NCBI GenBank assembly: GCA_027315345.1
Contig: DAHUYE010000049.1
Span: forward strand, 23,249 to 87,248
Direction: 5' to 3'
Source: Actinomycetota bacterium
Lineage (GTDB): Bacteria; Actinomycetota; Acidimicrobiia; Acidimicrobiales; JAJPHE01
Length of the DNA stretch: 64,000 nt
Shown in pieces: positions 38,080-46,998 of the stretch. The notes under the pieces are model-generated. The model did no database searches and had not been told where the DNA came from. It saw nothing but the letters and a program-made list of their open reading frames with translations. Positions within the stretch are counted from its first letter, which is position 1; each line of letters starts with the position of its first letter. The translations under genes were made by a program, and so were the position numbers.

Positions 38080-39156
38080 TCAACGGCCCGAAGCCGAGCG
38101 GGCCGCCCGAACGAAGGACCAGTAGGCGGCTTTTGGTCGCCCGGCAGCGTCGATAAGCCCGAAGTGATCGTCATAGACATTGTCCTGCCATTCGTAGACG
38201 AACAGAGCCTTGATCCACGGCGTTCCACGGCTGAGGGTGAAAGCCTTGGCCACCTCGGCAGCCTGCTGGGCCTGGGTCACGCCGCCCGGCCCGGTGGGCG
38301 CCCCGTATTCATCCAACCATTCCGGAACGGCGGCGTGGAACGACCGGCTCACGCCACGGAGGGCGGCGGCCGTGGCGAATCCGCTGCCCGGATCGGAGAA
38401 GGTCGGCAACGCCGGAAAGGTGTAGGGGTGGTCCGAGAGGATATCGAAGCTGCCCTTGGCCCCATGGGCATACATGGATCTCAGGAAGGCCACGGCAGAC
38501 AGGTCCGTTGAACCGGTGGGTGCGTCGGCCAGGGCCCCGGCCACGATGACCGCCTGTCGATCTGCCTTCCGGATGGCCGCGCTGGCCGCCCGCAGCAACT
38601 GCGTGTACCCGACCGGGTCCGCATGACCGTTCCACCAGTTAGCGCCGACATTCGGCTCGTTCCAGATCTCGTAGTCGTGGATTCCCAGCGGGCTATATCG
38701 GGCCGCGGTGATCCCCGCAAAGGTGGCAAAGTCCCGAGCATGGTCCCGAGACCAGGCCACCGGATAGTCCAGGACGGCCAGGACACCCAGTCCGGCGTCA
38801 CGGGCCTGTTCCATCTCCCGGTCGAAGGCGCAGAAGCGATACCTCCCTGGGGCCGGTTCCGCGTCGCTCCAGAAGACGTCGAGCCTGACCATGCCGGCTC
38901 CAGCAGCCCGCATGGCCCTGAACTGATCCCCCAGGGCGGAGGCCGACATGACGGCGGTCACAGCCCCAGGAGAGATTCCGACCACCAGTCCCTGCCCGGA
39001 GGGAGGCGGGACCGAGCTGTGGATCGCGGCCGGGGGCGCGCAGTCCGTCTCTCCCGCGGCCACCGACGAAGGGGGGGTCGAGGAACCCCAGATGAGCCTT
39101 GAACTACCCACGCCGGCCATAGTCAGCACCGCTACGACTGCGATCCCGCCCACCAA
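38080..39156 (-). CDS. Glycoside hydrolase, clan GH-A-like (cellulase/GH39-like)
   Basis: VRLDVFWSDAEPAPGRYRF; HDYEIWNEPNVGANWW; PEWLDEYGAPTG. Confidence 0.82.
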   Translation of the reverse strand: MVGGIAVVAVLTMAGVGSSRLIWGSSTPPSSVAAGETDCAPPAAIHSSVPPPSGQGLVVGISPGAVTAVMSASALGDQFRAMRAAGAGMVRLDVFWSDAEPAPGRYRFCAFDREMEQARDAGLGVLAVLDYPVAWSRDHARDFATFAGITAARYSPLGIHDYEIWNEPNVGANWWNGHADPVGYTQLLRAASAAIRKADRQAVIVAGALADAPTGSTDLSAVAFLRSMYAHGAKGSFDILSDHPYTFPALPTFSDPGSGFATAAALRGVSRSFHAAVPEWLDEYGAPTGPGGVTQAQQAAEVAKAFTLSRGTPWIKALFVYEWQDNVYDDHFGLIDAAGRPKAAYWSFVRAARSASGR

Positions 39157-39373
39157 CCACCTCCGCCCGGACCGTGGCCGTGCTGGATCAGAGTCGGCAG
39201 AGTCTTCTTGCTGATCTGCCTGGGCCGTTGTGCTGATCCTTCCTGCTCAGGGCTGGCTCGGGGCGCCGCCCTCGACAGAAGGTACCGTGACTGATTGCTC
39301 TGCTGTCACAACCCGGTAGCGGCGCCGTGATGGCTGCCTCCAGGAAGGCGCGCCATCGCCTTCGTCTTGGGCT

Positions 39374-41728
39374 TTGGAGACGTCACCCGTGGCCATCGGG
39401 GTGAGCGACGGCAAAGGGCCGGTCCCCACCGGGGCAGGACTTCCCGGTGTTCTGTTGGCGCTGGCCCCCTCCGGTTCGGGCGGTGGCGCCGAGAAGGTCC
39501 TGGCCCGGGCCTTGACCGAGGCAGCCCGGCGGGGCTGGTCGGTACGCTGCCTGTGCCCCTTGGGGCCGCTGTCCGAGGGCCTAGCCCGGGACGGCATAGC
39601 GGTCACGGCCATCCCCGAGCTCCGCTTACCGGGTGGGTACAGGCCCCTCGCCTACCCCCGCCTCGTCGGCCGGTGGCTGACCGCGTCGGTCCGTCTTCGC
39701 CGGCTGCGCAAGGACGCCGACGTGGTGCTCGTCAACGGGATCATGGGTCTGCCTGCGGTGAAGCTGGCGAGGGGGTGCTGGGGCGGCCGCCCGGCAGTAG
39801 TGCTGTGGGTCCACGAGGTACTCAGCCGTCCTGACCGGATCCGCCTCACCCGCATGTTCCGCAAAGTGCCCACCACGACTGTGACGGTCTCCCGGGCTGC
39901 GGCCCAGGGCCTCGCCGCCGCCGAGGTGGACGCCAGGGTGATCCCGAACGGCACCCCGTGGCCCGTCCCCCCGGCGCCACAACCCGATGCCAGTTCCCGG
40001 GAACCGGGGACGTCCAGTGCCCCGCTCGTGATCGGCTGTGCCGCCGCACTGACACCGGGCAAGGGCCATGAGGTCTTGCTCGAGGCCCTGGCCACTCTGG
40101 AGCGGACCGACGTGGTCTTGGAGCTGGCCGGAGCCCCGCTGACCAAGGACGCCGAATTCGCCGCCCGGATAGCGACCCGGGCCGGGCAAGGGGACCTGGC
40201 CGGGCGAGTACGTCTACTCGGCCAGGTCGAAGACGTCTTGTCGGTCATGCGGCATTGGACCGTGGCTGTTCTGCCCAGCAGCGAGCCCGAGGCCAGCCCC
40301 CTGGCCGTGCTAGAAGCCATGAGCATCGGCGTGCCCGTGGTGGCCACCGACATCGGGGGCACGCCCGAGGTGCTGGGCCACGCCGGGCTGCTGGTCCCAG
40401 CCGGTGACCCCGGTGCCCTGGCCGGAGCTTTGGACCTGCTCCTGGGTGATCCGGCCCTGCGTCGACGCTGCGCCGATGCCGGTCGGGACGCCATCGGCCG
40501 CCGCCACCGCGCCGACCACGCCATCGATCAGGTGCTAGCGCTGGTAGGCGAGACCATCCGTCCTCGGTCCGGGAGCAGGGTGGTCGTAGTAGTGCCGGAC
40601 TTCGATCCGACGCTCGGAGGCACGAGCCGCCAAGCCCGCCAGCAGGCCGCCGACCTGCGACGGCGGGGGGTGGACACCCTCGTCCTCACTCGGCGCCGCC
40701 GATCAGAATGGCCTGACCGGGAGGTCCTTGCGGGCGTACCCGTCCGCCGGCTTGGCCCGACAGGCTCCAGCACCAGGGCCGACAAGATGTCGGTCCTTGC
40801 CGTGGCCTGGTGGCTGGCGGTCCGCCGGCGCCAGCTGGGCATGGTCGAGGTGATCATGTACCCCGATTACGCTTGGGCCGCCGCCGTAGCCGGGCTGGCC
40901 CGACGCACGGTGATGATATGGGCCAGCCTCGGGGATCCCAGCGAAGCTCTCGGCCCTGCTCATAGCGCCTGGCGCCGGCTGCAGCGGCGGCTGAGGTTCC
41001 GGGCCCTGGTTCCATGCCGCCACGTAGCCCTCACCGCCGCCCTGGAGGAGGAGCTCCGCTCTGTCGGCATCTACGGCGTGCAGCGGATACCCGTGCCCGT
41101 CGACACCGACCGGTTCTGCCCTCCGAGCCCTGCACAAAGGGCTGAGGCCCGAGCGGGGTTGGGACTAGCCGAGGATGAGCTGGCCATCGTTTACACCGGG
41201 CACCTCCGCCGGCTCAAGGGACTGGATCGCCTCATCGAGGCCTTCGCCGGGTTGATCGAGGAGGTTCCGATGGCCCGGTTGTACCTGGTGGGGGCCGGGT
41301 CCGGTCCCGATGCCTGCGAGGCGGATTTGCGCCGTCAAGTAGCCCGCCTCGGCGCCGCCGGGGCGGGGGTGGTCTTCACGGGGGCAGTGGACAACGTGGA
41401 GCGGTACCTGTGGGCGGCCGACATATTCGTCCTTCCGTCGCGCCGGGAGGGCCTTTCCAACAGCTTGGCTGAGGCCATGGCTTGCGGGGTCGCCTGCGTG
41501 GCGGGCCCGGAGGCCGGCGGGGACGAGGTCCTGGCCGGGGGGGCGGGCGTCATACCACGATCGAACGAGGCCCAGGACCTCATCCCCGCTCTCAGGGCCT
41601 TGGCGGCCGACCCCGAGGCCCGGCGCTCTGTAGGTCGGGCCGCGGCTGACCGGGCCGCGGACATGTCCACCGAGAAGGTGGGTTCGGCCTACATGTCCCT
41701 GTACCGGTCCCTGGCGAATGGACGGTGA
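39374..41728 (+). CDS. Tandem (two-domain) GT4-type glycosyltransferase; alternative GTG start at 39389
   Basis: Two GT-B domains in one ORF: SGGGAEKVLARALTEAARRGWSV...SSEPEASPLAVLEAMSIGVPVVAT and VVVVPDFDPTLGGTSRQARQQ...SRREGLSNSLAEAMACGVACVAG. Confidence 0.9.
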   Translation: METSPVAIGVSDGKGPVPTGAGLPGVLLALAPSGSGGGAEKVLARALTEAARRGWSVRCLCPLGPLSEGLARDGIAVTAIPELRLPGGYRPLAYPRLVGRWLTASVRLRRLRKDADVVLVNGIMGLPAVKLARGCWGGRPAVVLWVHEVLSRPDRIRLTRMFRKVPTTTVTVSRAAAQGLAAAEVDARVIPNGTPWPVPPAPQPDASSREPGTSSAPLVIGCAAALTPGKGHEVLLEALATLERTDVVLELAGAPLTKDAEFAARIATRAGQGDLAGRVRLLGQVEDVLSVMRHWTVAVLPSSEPEASPLAVLEAMSIGVPVVATDIGGTPEVLGHAGLLVPAGDPGALAGALDLLLGDPALRRRCADAGRDAIGRRHRADHAIDQVLALVGETIRPRSGSRVVVVVPDFDPTLGGTSRQARQQAADLRRRGVDTLVLTRRRRSEWPDREVLAGVPVRRLGPTGSSTRADKMSVLAVAWWLAVRRRQLGMVEVIMYPDYAWAAAVAGLARRTVMIWASLGDPSEALGPAHSAWRRLQRRLRFRALVPCRHVALTAALEEELRSVGIYGVQRIPVPVDTDRFCPPSPAQRAEARAGLGLAEDELAIVYTGHLRRLKGLDRLIEAFAGLIEEVPMARLYLVGAGSGPDACEADLRRQVARLGAAGAGVVFTGAVDNVERYLWAADIFVLPSRREGLSNSLAEAMACGVACVAGPEAGGDEVLAGGAGVIPRSNEAQDLIPALRALAADPEARRSVGRAAADRAADMSTEKVGSAYMSLYRSLANGR

Positions 41729-41738
41729 GCCCAGGGCC

Positions 41739-43199
41739 TCAGGCCGCTCGAGGACGACGCACCGATAGCTCCACCAGGTCCCCGCCTGCTCTCAGGCCGA
41801 CCAGGGCGGCGCCGTAGACCGCCACGCTCATCACGCCAGCCACCTCCCAAGGCAGGAACTCACGGGCCAGGGCCGCCGCTCCAGCCGCCGCCAGCCCCGA
41901 CAGGGCGGTCCGGACCAGGAGGGCCCAGGGCAGGCGGGCGAAGCCAGGAAGCGGGCGGGCGCTGGCCAGGAGAATCACCCCGACCACGGCCTCGGTCAGC
42001 ACCGTGACGAGGGCGGCGCCGTCGTATGACCATCGTGGGATCAGCACCAGGTTGAGCCCGACGTTCACGACCAGGCCGACCAGGCCGGCCACCGGGTACA
42101 TCAGGTTCCGCTGGGCGGCTGCAAGGGCGGTGAAGGCAAGGTTGGAGAAAAACGCTAACAGCGTGGCGCCGACCAGGGCCTCTGTGGCCAGGGTCGCTGG
42201 TTGGTAGCGGGTGCCGTAGAGCAGGCCGATAGCCGATCGGGAGAAGAAGGCGAACTCGACGACAAGGACCGCCGCCGCCATAGTCAGGACCACCACCGCC
42301 TTGCGGACAGCCAACCGAAACGCTCCTGGATCCTCGGGCCAGGCCCGGCTGAGAGTTGCCAGCAACGGCCCGCCCAGGGCCACGGGGATAAAAGACACCA
42401 GGTCGGAGAACTTGTAGCCAATGGCGTACTGGCCCACGGCACCCAGGCCGCGCAGCTTGGAGACCATCACGACATCGATGCGCACATAGATGCTGACCAT
42501 GGCCGCGCCAACCGACAGGGGAGCAGCGTCCCAGAGCCAGGCCCGCCACATCCGCAGCTCGATTCGCCGGCGGAGGCGAATGTCCTCGGGCAGTACCCTG
42601 AGACGCCAGCCGAGAGCAACCGCGTCGCAAAGCACGGCCGGCAGGACGAAAAGTACCACGCTTCGCGTACCCGCCAGGTAAAGCGCCACGGTCACGGCGA
42701 ACTGCACTCCCCGCCCCAGGACCATGGCCACTGACATCGACCGGACCCACAGACGCGCCGTGAAGAGCAGATCCAGAGCCGTCCCCAGCGACGCGAACAG
42801 CAGGCTGGCCCCGGCCACCAACGTGGCCTCCAGCACCCCCGGCGGGTAGTGAGCGGCAGCGATGGCCCCTACGGCCACCGCGTAACAGACCACCCCCAGG
42901 ATGAAGCGGAAGGTGACGTATGACCCGAGCAGCTGTTCGAGACGCGGACCGGTCGCATCGATCAGCTGGCGCATGACGATGCGGCCGAGGCGTAAGTCGG
43001 CCACCATGCCAACGATCCCGAGAACCGAGAAGATGACCGAAAATCCTCCCCATGACTGCGGTGACAACCGGTGGACGATCAGGATGGTCCCCGACCAGCC
43101 GAGTAGAGCCACCGCGTTGCGCGCCGCCACCAGGAACCAGGCGCCGCTGGCGAAGCTGGCCGCCGTCGCGGGAGAGCCCCGGCCAGCCCGGCGCCTCAT
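41739..43199 (-). CDS. Polysaccharide biosynthesis protein / flippase (Wzx/MATE-like)
   Basis: Multiple TM pattern; GAVGQYAIGYKFSDLVSFIPVALGGPLLATLSR, VGLNLVLIPRWSYDGAALVTVLTEAVVG. Confidence 0.88.
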   Translation of the reverse strand: MRRRAGRGSPATAASFASGAWFLVAARNAVALLGWSGTILIVHRLSPQSWGGFSVIFSVLGIVGMVADLRLGRIVMRQLIDATGPRLEQLLGSYVTFRFILGVVCYAVAVGAIAAAHYPPGVLEATLVAGASLLFASLGTALDLLFTARLWVRSMSVAMVLGRGVQFAVTVALYLAGTRSVVLFVLPAVLCDAVALGWRLRVLPEDIRLRRRIELRMWRAWLWDAAPLSVGAAMVSIYVRIDVVMVSKLRGLGAVGQYAIGYKFSDLVSFIPVALGGPLLATLSRAWPEDPGAFRLAVRKAVVVLTMAAAVLVVEFAFFSRSAIGLLYGTRYQPATLATEALVGATLLAFFSNLAFTALAAAQRNLMYPVAGLVGLVVNVGLNLVLIPRWSYDGAALVTVLTEAVVGVILLASARPLPGFARLPWALLVRTALSGLAAAGAAALAREFLPWEVAGVMSVAVYGAALVGLRAGGDLVELSVRRPRAA

Positions 43200-43221
43200 G
43201 GATTGCTGGGGGTCTTGACGA

Positions 43222-44265
43222 TCACGACCCCGAACGCCGCCGAGACTCGGCGGCGTTCAAGGCGGCCTGGGCGACCCGGAGTCCCAGGCGTGAGCCAGCA
43301 GCCAGGACATCCGTGGTGGAATAGGCCGAATCGGCCCATAGCTGCTTGTAGGCATCATTCCCTGGGAACAGATCGACCTCCTCGATGCCCTCCTCCCGGG
43401 CTCGGGTGAGTACAGCGCGGATGTTGAGGTGTCCCGGGGAGAAGGGTCTCGCACCCGGATGGGTTCGGTGACCCCAAAGAGCGACCGAACGACACCCCAA
43501 GAACCCGGCATGGAACGCCACCAGCTCCCCGTCGATCCAACCCAGGTAAAGCCGCAACCGGCCGGCATCGGCCGCCTCCCCCATCAGTTCGGCCGTGAAG
43601 CTGCCTTCGGAGCCCGCCATGAGGTTGCCTCGGGGATGGGCTTCCTCGGCGGCCCGGACCAGAACCGCCAGGGGGCCCAAGGCCGCCGTCACCTCGGCCC
43701 GGGTGACCGCCACCGTCAGCTGGAACGACTTACCGTCCCGGGCCAAGGCCCGGTCAGCGCGCCGGAGGATGCGGGCCAGCTTCTCCCCCGTCTCTGGGTC
43801 GGACGAGTGTGATGGGTCGATGGTGGGACACGCCTCGGCCGGCACGTGCGTCGAAGCGCCCGACAGGCACTCAAGAGGATCTCCTGGGCGCAACTCGTAT
43901 TGGAGGAGCTGGAGGAGCTGGCCTGGCCGATCGAGGACGGCGGGCCACACGGCCCGGCCCACCTCCGCCTCCCGACCGGGGGCAGCCAGGACCCGGCTCA
44001 CGGAGCCACTGGCATGTCCGAGGAAGCGGTTCACGCCGGCGGGGCCGAGGGGCCGGCGGTGCAGCGGGGCCAGTCCGATGAGTTGGCGATCCTCCCGCAC
44101 GACCACGATGTGGAGCCGGCCGTGGCCGAGCGTCCTCCACCAGGACAGGCACCACCACGGATAGCCGGGGGCCCGGGCGCCGGAGGCATCGGCCAGATCC
44201 GACCACTCGCTCCGCAGCGCTTCGGCCACCGAGAGGTCCTCGATGACCTCTGTGGTGGTTACCAC
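43222..44265 (-). CDS. BioF2/FemAB-like GNAT-fold acyltransferase
   Basis: WSDLADASGARAPGYPWWCLSWWRTLG; GRLRLYLGWIDGELVAFHAGFLGCRSVALWGHRTHPGARPFSPGHLNIRAVLTRAREEGIEEVDLFPGNDAYKQLW. Confidence 0.83.
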   Translation of the reverse strand: MVTTTEVIEDLSVAEALRSEWSDLADASGARAPGYPWWCLSWWRTLGHGRLHIVVVREDRQLIGLAPLHRRPLGPAGVNRFLGHASGSVSRVLAAPGREAEVGRAVWPAVLDRPGQLLQLLQYELRPGDPLECLSGASTHVPAEACPTIDPSHSSDPETGEKLARILRRADRALARDGKSFQLTVAVTRAEVTAALGPLAVLVRAAEEAHPRGNLMAGSEGSFTAELMGEAADAGRLRLYLGWIDGELVAFHAGFLGCRSVALWGHRTHPGARPFSPGHLNIRAVLTRAREEGIEEVDLFPGNDAYKQLWADSAYSTTDVLAAGSRLGLRVAQAALNAAESRRRSGS

Positions 44266-44266
44266 C

Positions 44267-46973
44267 TCAACCGCCCCCGCTCCCTTTCCGCAGCAGCGCC
44301 CGGGCCAGCATGAGGAGGGCCCTGGTCTTCTCCTTGCGCCCTCCGCCCAGGGCAAACAGGGCAGCCCCCAGGGCTGTGCCGGGCCAACCCAGATCGGGCG
44401 GCTGACAGTGCGCGCAGGCGGCGGGTGAATGCCCTATGAGCCGGGAGACCGCGTCCAGGAGTCCGAACTGCTCGGCACCCCGGGAGACCCGAGCCACTCG
44501 AGCCACGCGGGGCGAGGCGTTGGCGGGAGCCTCGGCCCGCTCGGCCAGCGCCAGCATCGGCAGGTCAGGGTCGTCGTCGCCAACAGCAAGGACCACCCGG
44601 CCTCCGATCTGGTCTCTGAGTGCGGACAGACCCACACCCTTGTCCAGCCCGGCTGTCACCAGGTCCGTCTGGTACCGGCGGGCCAGGACCTCGAGACCGG
44701 TCTTGGCCGGTAGGGCGTCGGCGGGTACGCCCCGGAGGCGGCCCCCCTGCAGGCTGTAGACCCGAAGGGACGAGGTGCGGGCCGGATCGCGCAGCACGTG
44801 CGGCCCGAACCGGCTGGCGACCTCCTCCAGGCGCCGGGCACCGGTGTCATCCAACAGCTTGGTATCCGACCCACCGCGCACGTGCACCACTCCTCCGTAC
44901 TCGGCCACCCCCCCGACCAAGCGGTAAGCGGCACACCGTTCGGCCACCTCAACGGCAGAGCGGCCGCTGACCAGCACAGCCCGGTAGCCGTGACGGGCCA
45001 AAGCCCTGAGGGCCAGGGCCCCGACAGGAGAAATCGTCGGCACTCCCATCCAGCGCGTCTCCAGGACGTTGTCCACGTCAATAGCGCACAGCGGGCCATC
45101 CGGAGGCTGTAGATCGGCGAAGTAGCGCGCCGAGAAGTAACTCTGAACGGCGCGAGCCATCGATGCATCGATGTCCAACAGCAAGCGGGCGCTGTCGGCG
45201 GCCGGAGCGCTCCGGTCGTTCCCGACCCGGTCCCGATGATTGAGGAGGTGAACCAGCTGATAGACCAGCCAGCGCTCGTCGTCGACGGCTTCGCCCGTGC
45301 TCTCTTGGAATCGATGACGGAGGGAATCCGGCACCTCGACCGCAGCCGGCCACCACGCCGCCCCGGCCACGTCGAACCATGGATCGAAACTGTCCAACTC
45401 GGTCTTAGAGGGGGAGTCGGAGAAGTTCACCTTGGCCAAGCCGCCCCCCCCCGTCGTGAACCAGTGGCCCGGGCCGGTGCGCCCGTCCAGAGCGGTCGGG
45501 TGGTGGGTCACCGTGAGCTGCCTCGCCAGAGCTCCGGCCAGGGGCCGGGCCAGGGGCCACCACCGACCGAAGGGCTGTTCCAGAATCCCTCCCACCGCCT
45601 CCCACACCGGCCAGCGACCGGCCAGGCGGCTGGAGCGGTCCTCCACCAGCCCCAGGCAGCCGACGCGGGCCTGCAGATAAGCAGCCATGGCCGCCACCTC
45701 CCCGGGGCCGGGAGCGAACAGTCGGCGGGACTCCTCGAGCTGGGCCCGCACGAGAATCCCCTCGACAACGCCGTAAACGGGGGGAACCCAGTCTTCCAGG
45801 AGATCTGCTGCCAGCAGCGAGTCCCGGCCTAGGTATCCCAGGCCCACGCCCTCGGCCCGGACCTGGGCCTGACCCCGCTCTCCGCCGGGACTGGTCACCG
45901 TGACGTCGAGCACCGAGTGGGCATGACCCCGCCGGGGTACGGGGCCCGATCGCAGAGCGACCTCCAAGACGACCTCGGGGCCAACGGGCATGGGACCCCG
46001 ATCGGTCAGCACTGTCCGACCCTTCAAGGCCGCGCTGACCAGAGTCTCCACCCTCGGAGAAGAAAGAAGGCCGACGGCGTGCCAGGCCGGCCACTCGAGC
46101 ACGCCGGAGCCCTCTGGAAGGTCTGGGGGAGGATCCAGCACGGCCAGGGCGCAGAGAACTCTTGCCCTGGTCGCCGCGGTCAGCTGGCCGATGGCCACCC
46201 TGAGAGCGTGGCCCGTATCGGGCGGGTCATCGACTACGACTACGGTCTGGTCACCAGCCAGCGACCGACTCAGGCTGGGATCGAGGCTGGCTCCCGGGCG
46301 GATCGTGGTCCACGGCACCGGCCGGTCCCCGGCAGCGGAAAGGTGAGCGGCCAACAGCGGTGCCAGGTAGTTGCCCGACGTGCGCAGCCCGACCACCCGC
46401 GTCGGAGGCTCCAGCGGGCCGAGTGCGCCCGCCAGGGCGGCCATGTCCTCCGGACGCTGGTCGAAACTGCGAAAGCAAGTCGGCACCCGGAGGACCTCAT
46501 CGGCCGCTGCGCCCAGGCGGGCAGGGTCCATGGCCCGAGCCATCCTCAACATCTCCTCGGGGCAGCGGCCGGAGCCGGCAACCACCCAACGGGACAGGTC
46601 GTCAGTCAGCCTCCAGGCGACCGCCGCCCAGGACCTCACGGTCGGACGGGGGATCCGGGAGCCAAGTCGCTCGGCCATTCCAGCCGCAGTCGCCATCCGC
46701 CGGCCCCCCGGTAGGCGCCCGGCGCCGGCGGCCTGGGCGATTCGGCGAGCTCGGATAATGTCGGAGTGCAGGTGGTCCTCGAGTATCTGGGACGCTCCGG
46801 CGGACAACAGGTAAGCATCCAGCACGTGAGTCCCAAAGACATCAGACGCGGCCATTTGCTCGAGTTGGCTCGTGAGCTCGGTCCAAACCGTCCGGAGGGG
46901 CAGAAGGATGCTCGGGCGCAGGACCGTTCCGGGGGGAACGTCGCCCGGCCGGAGGGTATCGACGGAGCACACG
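44267..46973 (-). CDS. Multidomain protein: N-terminal phosphoribosyltransferase-like, uncharacterised middle region, C-terminal HAD-type phosphatase
   Basis: VVGLRTSGNYLAPLLAAHL...TVVVVDDPPDTGHALRVAIGQL (PRTase-like); CAIDVDNVLETRWMG...RAVLVSGRSAVEVAERC...GLDKGVGLSALRDQIGGRVVLAVGDDDPDLPMLALAERA (HAD); GTG start at 46973. Confidence 0.75.
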
Positions 46974-46998
46974 CCGCCCGAGGATACCGAGGGACCGC

